From NCBI GenBank assembly GCA_031270215.1, contig JAISYB010000035.1:1-7745 (forward strand): 7,745 bases of DNA, given 5' to 3'. Both the position numbers and the translations under genes were made by a program. The notes beneath the pieces are model-generated. The model was not told the DNA's origin, searched no databases, and saw only the letters and a list, made by a program, of their open reading frames with translations. This DNA comes from Streptococcaceae bacterium. Its GTDB lineage: Bacteria > Bacillota > Bacilli > Lactobacillales > Streptococcaceae. Numbering within the stretch: the stretch's first letter is position 1; every line of letters starts with the position of its first letter. Shown here in pieces: positions 1 to 7,394 of the stretch.

Positions 1-1
1 A

Positions 2-457
2 AAACTTAAAAGATTATTGTTTTTTAGCAGCCTTTTCTGCTTATTGCCTCTAACGGCGCATGGCGATAGTGATGGTCGTTTACAGCTCAATTCAGATATC
101 ATTACCAATCGCTCAGGTGTCGGGACAAGTGTTTCGGATTTTGAGATTCGCTCACAATTGTTCTCAAACGCTTTAGACGAGAAAATGCAGGAAAAAGCAA
201 GGCAGGAGGCAGAAGCTACAAAAAATATTCAAACGATAGACTTTAATCAAGACAGCCAAAATAAGCTCTACCAAACGAATCATCAGAACGTCAAAACGGC
301 ATTATTCAAGGATTATAAACAAACCAATATTGCTTCAGATGATTCAAAGGCGCAAGAGAATACTCATCGTCTGATGCTACTCTTAATTTTGGCAGTGCCT
401 TTATTGATTTTAACAGGATTTGTTGCGAGACGTTTTGCACGACGAAAGAGAAGATGA
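2..457 (+). CDS. essA: EssA, T7SSb membrane component (5' end outside window)
   Basis: Small accessory membrane protein of the type VIIb secretion apparatus, expected to act with EsaA, EssB and EssC at the cytoplasmic membrane. The reading frame is open from base 2. It begins with the basic, hydrophobic stretch KLKRLLFFSSLFCLLPLTAHG, which looks like a signal peptide or N-terminal membrane anchor. A polar, Gln/Lys/Asp-rich middle follows. One clear membrane helix (about visible residues 124-142, LMLLLILAVPLLILTGF) precedes a very basic tail, RRFARRKRR, which implies a cytoplasmic C-terminus. A TTG at base 17 could act as a start, but it would cut off the basic N-region and has no ribosome binding site, so the true start is most likely upstream of the window. 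About 151 residues are visible, close to the size of staphylococcal EssA (about 152). Identification rests on topology, size and position before esaB-essB-essC; sequence conservation in this family is low. The stop codon overlaps the esaB start (ATGA). Confidence 0.83.
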   Translation, partial: KLKRLLFFSSLFCLLPLTAHGDSDGRLQLNSDIITNRSGVGTSVSDFEIRSQLFSNALDEKMQEKARQEAEATKNIQTIDFNQDSQNKLYQTNHQNVKTALFKDYKQTNIASDDSKAQENTHRLMLLLILAVPLLILTGFVARRFARRKRR

Positions 458-720
458 TGAAAGAACATATTGAAATCAGTTTAGAATGGCTAGAAAAACA
501 AGTAGATTTAGCGATTCCCTCAAACGTTACCTCACACCGATTGATTGACTTATTGAGCCAAGCTTTTAGAGCGAATGGTCAAAGCTTGCCTGAAAAATGG
601 CACTTTTTGGTTAAAGGCAAATCAGTCACACTCGGAAGTGGGCTCACTTTAAAAGAATTAGGGCTGGAAAACGGCACCATATTACAGCTTGTTACAGGAG
701 AAGAAAATGAAATTATTTGA
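454..720 (+). CDS. esaB: EsaB/YukD, ubiquitin-like T7SSb protein
   Basis: Small cytoplasmic protein of 88 residues at the position where T7SSb operons encode EsaB (YukD in Bacillus), a ubiquitin-fold protein without a conjugation C-terminus. Known homologues are needed for, or modulate, secretion; the exact role differs between species. The sequence shows alternating short beta-like and helical segments. Features typical of the family's ubiquitin-like fold are a helix ending in LIDLLSQAFRANG, a VKGKSVTLGSGLTLKELGLENGTILQL segment (residues about 53-79), and a short acidic tail without a terminal Gly-Gly. ATG at 454 overlaps the essA stop as ATGA; a second in-frame ATG at 457 is equally possible. 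Only a weak purine-rich ribosome binding site (AAAGAGAAG) precedes it, suggesting translational coupling to essA. The gene overlaps essB by 14 bases at its 3' end. Confidence 0.88.
   Translation: MMKEHIEISLEWLEKQVDLAIPSNVTSHRLIDLLSQAFRANGQSLPEKWHFLVKGKSVTLGSGLTLKELGLENGTILQLVTGEENEII
696..700 (+). promoter_or_regulatory. Ribosome binding site deciding the EssB start
   Basis: AGGAG lies inside the end of esaB, 6 bases before ATG at 707. This supports 707 as the essB start over the in-frame TTG at 689, which would add six residues and has no comparable site. Confidence 0.75.
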
Positions 721-1834
721 TGGCCAAGACACCTTAACATTTGAAAGAAAAGACAATCAGCTGCTTGTTTTCTTAACAGGCACACAAATCAACCAACAAG
801 AGTTGAATTTTATCAAAAATAAGACTGCATTAAGCGAGTCTGTAGATGAAGTCTATGCTTTTAACATCACCTATACCTTGCCTCACCATGCTAAAAGCTT
901 GACCTCTCTCATGAATCAAACCAAATCTGAGCTTGAACGCTTGGCACTAGCTTTGAAATTAAAGCGCTTAATGACACAAAAATCAGGGTATAAAGTCCCT
1001 TTTGTACATCCGGAAAATATCTTTTTACTGGATGGAGAGCTCTCTTTTGTGCACGTTGGCATGAGAGCGGGGGTTGCACCGATGACATGGGACAACTCTC
1101 TTTTTCTCTCCCAATATCAAGCGCTTGTATTATCTATTTTGAACCCTAAAATTGCTTATAATAACTTTGTCGGCGGAGAAATCAGCCTAAAAGACCAATT
1201 TGCGCAAGCGATTGCTTCAAGTGATACTTTGGAAGATGTGAGTACCTTGCTCGAAGACGCATTGTCTAAAGCCGAACAAAAAGAAGCCTCAGCCTTAGTC
1301 AAGGTTTCTAAGGGACGTTATCATTTCTTTAAATATGCAGGCACGCTCGCGCTGCTTGCGGCAATTGCGATGGGTGTCTTGACCTTTATCAATCAGAGAA
1401 CAACAATTCCAAAACAAAAAGCGATTATGAGCGCTCAAGCCGATTTTATTACCAATCATTATGATAAAAGTCTGGCTGATTTAAAATCATATCAACCCAA
1501 TCAGCTGCCAAAGGCTGCTCGTTTTGTCTTAGCTGCCTCATCAATTCACTTATCCGATTTGAGTCAAACTCAAAAGGACGCAATCCTCAATAATATTTCT
1601 TCTACGACAGACGATAATACACTCAATTATTGGATTCATCAAGGGCGTGGAGAATTTGAAAAGGCGCTGGATTTGGCTAAAAACATTGGGGATGATCAAT
1701 TGACGCTTCTTGCCTATACAGAGCTTTATCAAGCGACCAAATTGAACAGCTCGATGAATGGGGATGAGAAGCAGAAAAAACTTGAAGCTTATCACAAACA
1801 AATTCAAGAATTAAGTAAGAACTTAGGTAAATAG
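707..1834 (+). CDS. essB: EssB/YukC, T7SSb membrane pseudokinase-type protein
   Basis: Core T7SSb membrane component of 375 residues. EssB/YukC family proteins have a cytoplasmic pseudokinase-fold domain, one membrane helix and an extracellular helical domain, and they link EsaA to EssC in the membrane complex. Here residues about 1-205 form the soluble N-terminal domain. It includes ALKLKRLMTQKSGYKVPFVHPENIF and FVHVGMRAGVAPM, which resemble the kinase-like region of YukC, but no catalytic kinase motifs are seen. A single membrane helix follows at about 211-229 (AGTLALLAAIAMGVLTFIN). Residues 230-375 are Gln/Lys/Leu-rich and helical, as in the extracellular domain. Length is a little under the usual 400-450 residues. 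ATG at 707 was chosen because AGGAG sits 6 bases upstream. The start overlaps esaB by 14 bases, and the stop is one base before the essC ATG, so translation is probably coupled across all three genes. Confidence 0.9.
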   Translation: MKLFDGQDTLTFERKDNQLLVFLTGTQINQQELNFIKNKTALSESVDEVYAFNITYTLPHHAKSLTSLMNQTKSELERLALALKLKRLMTQKSGYKVPFVHPENIFLLDGELSFVHVGMRAGVAPMTWDNSLFLSQYQALVLSILNPKIAYNNFVGGEISLKDQFAQAIASSDTLEDVSTLLEDALSKAEQKEASALVKVSKGRYHFFKYAGTLALLAAIAMGVLTFINQRTTIPKQKAIMSAQADFITNHYDKSLADLKSYQPNQLPKAARFVLAASSIHLSDLSQTQKDAILNNISSTTDDNTLNYWIHQGRGEFEKALDLAKNIGDDQLTLLAYTELYQATKLNSSMNGDEKQKKLEAYHKQIQELSKNLGK

Positions 1835-1835
1835 A

Positions 1836-4800
1836 ATGAAAAAATTATTTGAATTAGACAATTTCCAAAAAGAAAATCAAAACTATCTTTATGATGTCCG
1901 TCACCCAGAAGCAATTCTTTATGTCATCTTCATCTTGGAAGACCATTTAAAGAGAGTGACCTTAACTGAATCACAGATGACAGCTACTTATGAAAATTTG
2001 ATCTTTGGTCTGGTTAATGACCAACTCTTTGTCAATGGCGAAAAGGTTTCTAAAGGTCAAACTATCATCGAGTCCGTTGCGCTCTTTGTCTTGCCGGCGA
2101 GCGATTTAGCCACCCACTTTTTAGTTTTGGATCATCAAGAGCTTGTGATTCATCCTAAGCATGAACAACGTGCGATTGAGACTGTAGATAACTCCCTTGT
2201 GATTATTGACAATACAGATGAATGCCACCCACAAGCTTTGATTAAGCCACAAGGCGCATTTGTTTATTTTAACGATGAGAGAATCCAAGCGAGCACAAGT
2301 GTTGCGTTCAAGGTTGGAGATACACTTCTAACGCCTGATTTGATGATTGAAAGACGTGCGAAGCAATGGAAAGTGACGGCTTTTTCATCGGATGTCATTT
2401 TCAATCCGGAATGTTTCCTAGAACAAAACCGTCAGCTTGAGAAGCCACAGGATTTTCCGGAATATCGCCGTTCCCCTCGTTTGAATTTAGAAATTTCAGA
2501 AGCAGCCTTTAAATACGAAAAGATAGAAAACCAGGAACAAGCGCCTAAAGGTGCTTTACTTAAAGCGATTTTGCCGCCTGTAGGGATGGTTCTTGCAGGG
2601 AGTGTGACGACTCTTTTATCGGGTCGTAATCCACTGATGATGATGGCAACTGCCCTGACCAGTCTGATGACGGTCGTCTTTACAGTGACCCAATATCTCA
2701 CAGAGAAAAAAGACCGTCTGGTGCGAGAAAGTCATCGCGAAGTTGATTATCAAGCTTACCTTGCTAAAATAACGGCTCAATTGGGACAAGCACACCGCAA
2801 GGAGCGTCAAGTCATTCATTACCAACAGCCCTCTCCTCAAGAGCTACTGACGAAGCTTGAACAATATGATGCCCGTCTTTATGAGCGAATGGTCAACCAC
2901 AAAGACTTCTTACAGGTTTCATTGGGAACAGGGACACAGCCCTCTAGTTTAAAAGTCGAAACAGACTATACTTCTCGTGATGAAGATGCGTGGGCAACTC
3001 ATGTTAAACGTTTGGTTGAAACCTACAGTAAGCAAGAAGAGGCGCCCGTGCTATTAAACCTAAGACACCAAACGCTTGGTTTAATCGGCAACTATGACCT
3101 CTTAAAAGAGACCGTTTCAAATCTTTACTTACAATTAGCCTTCTTTCAATCTTATCGAGATGTCAATTTCATTACTTTAGTACCGGAAAGAAGCTATTTA
3201 AAGGATTGGGACAAATGGCGCTTTTTACCTCATTTTAAAGTACAAGAGATTAATACCCGTGGGATGGTGCATCATGCTAAATCTCGTGATATGGTGCTCT
3301 CAAGCTTTTATCAAATCATCAATTCAAGAAAACAAGTATTGAATGCGGCAGGGCGTGAAACACCGACTTTTCTCCCTCATTTTGTTTTTACTGTTTTTGA
3401 GGATAGCTATCTAGCGGGTCATGGTCTTAATGAGTTTTTAGCAGAGGATATGTCTGATTTAGGGGTGAGCGTTATTTGGTGTAAGGAAGATAAAAAGCTT
3501 TTACCGGAAACAATCACCGCCCTTGTGGAGGTGAAAAGCCAACAAGCAGGTGTATTGATTCAGGACAATGGTCATCATTTGGATAAGGTCTATAAGCCTT
3601 ACCCAGCCTTAGAAACTCAAGAACAGTTTGAAGTGATTCTTCGCCAAATCTCTGGCTTAGAACATATGGAGGTCGAGAAAAATGCCATTCCGGAACGTTT
3701 GAGCTTACTGGAGCAGTATCTTGTGGAAACGGTTGAGGATTTGAAAATTTCAGAACGCTGGGCACAAGCTGAGCCAAGCAAATCGATTGCTTCAATGATC
3801 GGTTGGAAAGGGAAGAAAGAATTCGCCTTTTGGGATTTACATGAACAGATCCATGGGCCTCATGCGATTGTCGGCGGGACTTCTGGATCGGGTAAATCTG
3901 AGTTTCTAACCACTTTCTTGATGGGGCTTGCCATTAATTTCTCACCGGAAGATATTGGCATGCTTATCATTGACTGGAAAGGGGGCGGCATTGCGGATAC
4001 ATTAGCAGACCTGCCGCACTTCATGGGCTCTATCACGAATTTAGATGGTGCAGGCGTTGCCAGAGCTCTGGCTTCGATTAATGCAGAACTTAAAAAACGT
4101 CAACGTGAATTTAGGGCATATGGTGTGCAGAATATCGCAGGCTATACCAAGCTTTACTGTGAACGTCTTACGCCACGTGAAGGTGTGGCATATCCAAGTA
4201 AACCCTTGCCGCATTTAATGCTCGTTTCAGATGAGTTTGCGGAATTGAAAGAAAATGTGCCTGAGTTTCTAGACGAGCTAACCTCAGTGGCACGTATCGG
4301 ACGCTCACTTGGTGTTCACTTGATTCTGGCGACACAAAAACCTGACGGTGTGGTTAATGACCAGATTGATGCGAATAGTAAGTCTAAGGTGGCACTCAAA
4401 ATGTCAGATGAAGCCAATTCAAGAGCTTTAATTAAAACAGGGGATGCCGCACATATCACCAATGCAGGTCGTGGTTATCTTCGAGTTGGGGAGAGTGAAG
4501 TCTATGAACTCTTCCAATCCGGTTATGGGGGCGTGGATTATAATCCCCATGCCACAGCGGAAACAATCATAGACGAACGCATTTATCAGATTAATGCCTC
4601 AGGGCAATGGGAGCTGCTTTATGATCCGGGTGAAGATGTGATTGATCAAAGTCATATTAAAGAGGATTTACCTACGCAGTTACAAGCTACGATTCAAGAA
4701 ATTGTTAAGCATTTTGAAGATTCAACGTATACCCAGCCTGACAAACCATGGTTGCCTAATTTGGGGTCAGCGATTGTCTCGACACCGCTTCAGGTTAAGG

Positions 4801-6317
4801 GTGAGCGGGATTTATCGATTCCATTAGGATTACTTGATATTCCAAGTCTACAAAGTCAGGAAGTATACAACTATGACTTAGAAGAAACGTCACATACAGT
4901 TGTTTTTTCAAGTCCGGGCTTTGGTAAATCGACGGCTTTACAAACGATTGTGATGAACCTTTCCAGACAAAATACCCCCGAACAAGTCCAATTTAATCTA
5001 TTTGACTTTGGGACCAATGGTTTATTACCGCTTAAAAAATTGCCTCATGTGGCAGATATTGTGACTTTAGAAGAGAATGAAAAGCTCCAAAAAATGCTTA
5101 ATCGTTTGGATGTAAACTTAGCGGAACGTAAGGCACTTTTCAAAAAAGAGGGCGTTGCCAATCTTAAGCAATATCAAAGCAAGACCCATCATCAATTACC
5201 AATTCTTGTGAATATTTTGGATTCTTATGACGGACTCAGTCAAAACGACCAGCGTAAAGATTCGATTGATACTCTTTTAATGAAGGTTTTGCGCGAGGGT
5301 GCGGCATTAGGGATTTACTTGGTCTTTACTGCGGGACGCTATAACGCCATTCGGATGAATATGATGGCAAATATCCAGACAAAGCTGGCACTTTTCTTGA
5401 ATGAGGATGGGGATCTTAGTAATCTCTTTGGTCGTGAGAAGTTGGATCAAGTAGAGATTGCGGGACGTGCCCAGATTAAACTTGAGCAGCCATTAGCTCT
5501 ACAACTTTATCTGCCAGTGAAAGGGGAGAGTGAGGTCGAGGTACTCGCAGCACTTGAAGAAGAAATCACCGTCATGAATGACAGCTGGTCGGGCGCAAGA
5601 CCTGAGAAGATTCCGATGGTGCCAGAGGAATTGACACCGGAATTTTTTGAAGCTTATTTACCTGCGAGAAGGCAAGATACACTTTATTTTGGCTTGAACA
5701 AAGCAAGTTCTGAGACAGAGAGTTTTGAGTTATTTAAAGGTAGAACTTTGGGAATTTTCCCAGAGTCAACTAAACAAGCGAAGATGATTTACCCATACTT
5801 GACTGACCAACTTATAAAACCAATCCCCAAAGAAGAAATTGTAGTTCTTGATACCAATAATAATCTGGAATTTTTATCAGAGAATGTGTCACTTTATATT
5901 GGGAAAAAAGTGCTTATGGCTGAATCACAGCTAGTTAAAGAGGCACTAGAAAATTTGATTGAGAAAAATAAAGATGAGCGGCAATTGATTATCATTAATG
6001 GTATTACAGATGTTTTTGAAAAATTGATGATGAGCCCTGATCAAGTCTTAGGGATACTTGGGTTACAAAATGAAAGTGTTCAGCTTATTTTTATGGATAA
6101 TATGTCTCGCATTGTAAACAGTTATAGTGTGACTGGACCGCTGAAAGAAAATACGTATCAAATTTTATTTGGTGGTGATTTAAATACACAGCGATTCATT
6201 GATAATTTACCGATGAATATTAAAAAAGAGGTTCATGCCAAGAATGTTCTGCATTCTATCAAAGACGAGGAACTCTTTAATATCGTTATTCCAATAGCGA
6301 AAGAAGAGGAAGCATAA
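1836..6317 (+). CDS. essC: EssC/YukB, FtsK/SpoIIIE-type T7SSb motor ATPase
   Basis: Membrane-bound motor of the type VIIb secretion system, which recognises WXG100/LXG-type substrates and drives their export. At 1493 residues it has the normal full EssC length. Domains in order: an N-terminal region with two FHA-like beta-rich domains (about 1-95 and 100-190); two membrane helices (about 244-262 and 267-287); a linker; ATPase D1 with intact Walker A GTSGSGKS (681-688) and Walker B ending in DE (799-800); and ATPase D2 with Walker A SSPGFGKS (1025-1032, first Gly replaced by Ser) and Walker B ILD (Asp1129). D3 (from about 1270) has the Walker A position reading GIFPESTK (1306-1313), lacking the GK[ST] core and so probably unable to bind ATP normally. 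Only D1 looks fully canonical, in line with the family. The last ~600 bases are markedly AT-richer than the rest. The ribosome binding site is weak, and translation is probably coupled to essB. Confidence 0.97.
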   Translation: MKKLFELDNFQKENQNYLYDVRHPEAILYVIFILEDHLKRVTLTESQMTATYENLIFGLVNDQLFVNGEKVSKGQTIIESVALFVLPASDLATHFLVLDHQELVIHPKHEQRAIETVDNSLVIIDNTDECHPQALIKPQGAFVYFNDERIQASTSVAFKVGDTLLTPDLMIERRAKQWKVTAFSSDVIFNPECFLEQNRQLEKPQDFPEYRRSPRLNLEISEAAFKYEKIENQEQAPKGALLKAILPPVGMVLAGSVTTLLSGRNPLMMMATALTSLMTVVFTVTQYLTEKKDRLVRESHREVDYQAYLAKITAQLGQAHRKERQVIHYQQPSPQELLTKLEQYDARLYERMVNHKDFLQVSLGTGTQPSSLKVETDYTSRDEDAWATHVKRLVETYSKQEEAPVLLNLRHQTLGLIGNYDLLKETVSNLYLQLAFFQSYRDVNFITLVPERSYLKDWDKWRFLPHFKVQEINTRGMVHHAKSRDMVLSSFYQIINSRKQVLNAAGRETPTFLPHFVFTVFEDSYLAGHGLNEFLAEDMSDLGVSVIWCKEDKKLLPETITALVEVKSQQAGVLIQDNGHHLDKVYKPYPALETQEQFEVILRQISGLEHMEVEKNAIPERLSLLEQYLVETVEDLKISERWAQAEPSKSIASMIGWKGKKEFAFWDLHEQIHGPHAIVGGTSGSGKSEFLTTFLMGLAINFSPEDIGMLIIDWKGGGIADTLADLPHFMGSITNLDGAGVARALASINAELKKRQREFRAYGVQNIAGYTKLYCERLTPREGVAYPSKPLPHLMLVSDEFAELKENVPEFLDELTSVARIGRSLGVHLILATQKPDGVVNDQIDANSKSKVALKMSDEANSRALIKTGDAAHITNAGRGYLRVGESEVYELFQSGYGGVDYNPHATAETIIDERIYQINASGQWELLYDPGEDVIDQSHIKEDLPTQLQATIQEIVKHFEDSTYTQPDKPWLPNLGSAIVSTPLQVKGERDLSIPLGLLDIPSLQSQEVYNYDLEETSHTVVFSSPGFGKSTALQTIVMNLSRQNTPEQVQFNLFDFGTNGLLPLKKLPHVADIVTLEENEKLQKMLNRLDVNLAERKALFKKEGVANLKQYQSKTHHQLPILVNILDSYDGLSQNDQRKDSIDTLLMKVLREGAALGIYLVFTAGRYNAIRMNMMANIQTKLALFLNEDGDLSNLFGREKLDQVEIAGRAQIKLEQPLALQLYLPVKGESEVEVLAALEEEITVMNDSWSGARPEKIPMVPEELTPEFFEAYLPARRQDTLYFGLNKASSETESFELFKGRTLGIFPESTKQAKMIYPYLTDQLIKPIPKEEIVVLDTNNNLEFLSENVSLYIGKKVLMAESQLVKEALENLIEKNKDERQLIIINGITDVFEKLMMSPDQVLGILGLQNESVQLIFMDNMSRIVNSYSVTGPLKENTYQILFGGDLNTQRFIDNLPMNIKKEVHAKNVLHSIKDEELFNIVIPIAKEEEA
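5700..6317 (+). other. Putative variable C-terminal module of EssC (low GC)
   Basis: This part encodes roughly residues 1289-1493, most of the third ATPase domain. By hand count, bases 5701-6300 contain about 33% G+C against about 44% for 5101-5700. The change is abrupt, close to base 5640-5700. In Staphylococcus aureus and Listeria, EssC proteins are conserved up to this region and then split into variants that travel with particular downstream cargo genes. The step in composition and the immediate adjacency of cargo genes suggest the same arrangement here. The exact boundary cannot be set without an alignment. Confidence 0.5.
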
Positions 6318-6318
6318 T

Positions 6319-6747
6319 ATGACCTTGAAATTACTTGGTAATCTTTTAGGATTAGGCTCAATTGTAAGAGTTGAAAACGAAAATAACAACGGACTTTATG
6401 TCGTTTTAGCAAGGGGTGCAATGCGAGAAGGTGAAGAAGGGGCAAAACCAAGATATTTGGTAGCCCCTCATCCCTACGGGAATGCGCCCGACCAAGAAAC
6501 ATTTCCAGTGCTTGATTCTGAAATTAAAGCAGTCGTATTTGAAGGGTATAGTGATGAGGCAGATGAAGCATTCATCGAAGATTTGCTCGACCAAATGGAA
6601 CATGGGAGAAGACCTTCAAAAGCTGCCAGTCAATTTAAAGAAGCTTTAACGGATATTCCAGAAGCACTGGAATCTGATGATGAACTCTCGGATGAAATGA
6701 TAAGGGGAAAAATAGATCCATTTTATAAACTTCGAGATTTAGCTTAG
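6319..6747 (+). CDS. DUF4176 family protein, LXG-effector associated
   Basis: Protein of 142 residues with the features of the DUF4176 family: an N-terminal LGLGSIVRV strand (residues about 10-18, compared with LPLGSVV in the family); a central YLVAPHPYGN segment, where relatives have a YDYxxxPYPEG-like motif; and a following VLDSEIKAVVFEGYSDE stretch (family pattern: hydrophobic strand then F.GY.DE). The C-terminal third is acidic and helical. There is no signal peptide and no membrane helix, so it is probably cytoplasmic. DUF4176 genes commonly lie in LXG toxin operons and are thought to help a cognate effector, perhaps as a chaperone; that role is inference here. The ATG is one base after the essC stop, with AGAGGA 8 bases upstream inside essC. 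It is the first gene of the cargo module and is followed after 18 bases by the Lap1-type gene. Confidence 0.75.
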   Translation: MTLKLLGNLLGLGSIVRVENENNNGLYVVLARGAMREGEEGAKPRYLVAPHPYGNAPDQETFPVLDSEIKAVVFEGYSDEADEAFIEDLLDQMEHGRRPSKAASQFKEALTDIPEALESDDELSDEMIRGKIDPFYKLRDLA

Positions 6748-6753
6748 ATAGAA

Positions 6754-6759
6754 GAGGAG
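6754..6759 (+). promoter_or_regulatory. Strong ribosome binding site for the Lap1-type gene
   Basis: GAGGAG lies 6 bases before ATG at 6766, in the only true intergenic spacer (18 bases) of the window. No promoter or terminator fits into this spacer. Confidence 0.75.
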
Positions 6760-6765
6760 ATAATA

Positions 6766-7032
6766 ATGAAATCTAACGTAAATGTTGCTCAAGATGCAGT
6801 GTCAAAATTTGGGGGCGTAAACACCGGGGTATTAAAAGGTAGTAATGTTTCCATTGGCGCAAGTAATATTAGTAGTATTAAAGCAGGCGCAAAGCTTTCT
6901 AAAGAATTGTTATTAGATTTATCTGACTTAGCGACCTGTATTAAGGCGCAAGCTGATAAATTTACAGACTTAGCAGCGATTATCCAAGCTAGAGATACTC
7001 AAGACAGAAGCCGATTTTCTGGAGGCAAGTAA
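6766..7032 (+). CDS. DUF3130-like (SACOL2603 family) WXG100-like protein, Lap1 type
   Basis: Protein of 88 residues, small and probably all-helical, in the size range of WXG100-like proteins but without a WXG motif. A Ser/Gly/Asn-rich N-terminal half (about 1-40, with VLKGSNVSIGASNISSI) is followed by a long amphipathic helix (about 42-78). The pattern matches the DUF3130 family, whose members (Lap1) bind the N-terminal LXG domain of a neighbouring toxin together with a DUF3958 partner and form part of the export signal. Near the C-terminus, where characterised Lap1 proteins carry an FxxxD motif, this protein reads IQARD (Ile73 to Asp77), so the aromatic residue appears to be Ile. It has no tyrosine, hence no YxxxD/E motif. 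No signal peptide; one Cys (58). A strong ribosome binding site precedes the start. The stop shares one base with the next ATG (TAATG). Family call is by pattern, not alignment. Confidence 0.75.
   Translation: MKSNVNVAQDAVSKFGGVNTGVLKGSNVSIGASNISSIKAGAKLSKELLLDLSDLATCIKAQADKFTDLAAIIQARDTQDRSRFSGGK
7021..7025 (+). promoter_or_regulatory. Ribosome binding site for the Lap2-type gene
   Basis: GGAGG lies within the last codons of the upstream gene, 6 bases before ATG at 7032. It fixes the start and supports coupled, near-equal production of the two small partners. Confidence 0.75.
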
Positions 7033-7394
7033 TGGCAAAGGATAAAAATGCGGATAAGCGCTTAGCGTACAATCGCCAGATTCTTGATACAGAACGAGAA
7101 ATGGATGAGATACAAGATAAAAAACGAGAAATGACTCGTGCCTTGGAAAATTTTGAAAATGAGATGACTCGTAGTTTTAATAGGTTACAGGAACTTGATG
7201 AAGAAATGATTCGAGATGGCAGTATTGCGGCTCAGTGGGTACAACAAGAACATCAAGGTAGAAATTCTTATATTCGAAATTTCATTCGTAACCAAGAAGA
7301 GGATGTTATAAACACTTACTTCAAGATGTTTCAAGAAATCGAGAATCAAAAGGAATTACTTCAGAAAGAAAGGGATCACCTAGCATGGGATTAA
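7032..7394 (+). CDS. DUF3958-like coiled-coil protein, Lap2 type
   Basis: Protein of 120 residues, highly charged, rich in Glu/Lys/Arg/Gln, and almost entirely predicted helix or coiled coil. A first helix spans about 5-65 (heptad-like REMDEIQDKKREMTRALENF), a short turn follows near 65-78, and a second helix runs to about 117 ending in KELLQKERDHL. This helical hairpin and its position between a DUF3130-like gene and an LXG gene match the DUF3958 (Lap2) family. Members bind the LXG domain with Lap1 to form a tripartite export-competent complex recognised by EssC. There is no signal peptide or membrane segment. It starts on a one-base overlap with the preceding gene behind GGAGG, and its last 10 bases overlap the start of the LXG gene, so all three are likely translated together. 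A generic coiled-coil protein is the alternative, but the context makes the Lap2 role likely. Confidence 0.75.
   Translation: MAKDKNADKRLAYNRQILDTEREMDEIQDKKREMTRALENFENEMTRSFNRLQELDEEMIRDGSIAAQWVQQEHQGRNSYIRNFIRNQEEDVINTYFKMFQEIENQKELLQKERDHLAWD

Noticed and set aside
17..19. TTG at base 17 as the EssA start
   Set aside because: It would remove the basic KLKR part of an evident N-terminal hydrophobic signal, and the frame remains open to the window edge, so the true start is probably upstream.
689..706. TTG start at 689 for EssB, giving 381 residues
   Set aside because: ATG at 707 has AGGAG at the right distance; the six extra residues lie in the esaB overlap and have no ribosome binding site of their own.
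2432..3795. Minus-strand open frames at 2432-2701, 2616-2840 and 3514-3795
   Set aside because: All lie opposite conserved essC coding sequence, overlap the membrane or ATPase regions, and read as low-plausibility shadow proteins.
6207..6603. Minus-strand open frames across the essC-DUF4176 junction
   Set aside because: They overlap each other in different frames and run against the DUF4176 gene, which has a good start, ribosome binding site and family motifs.
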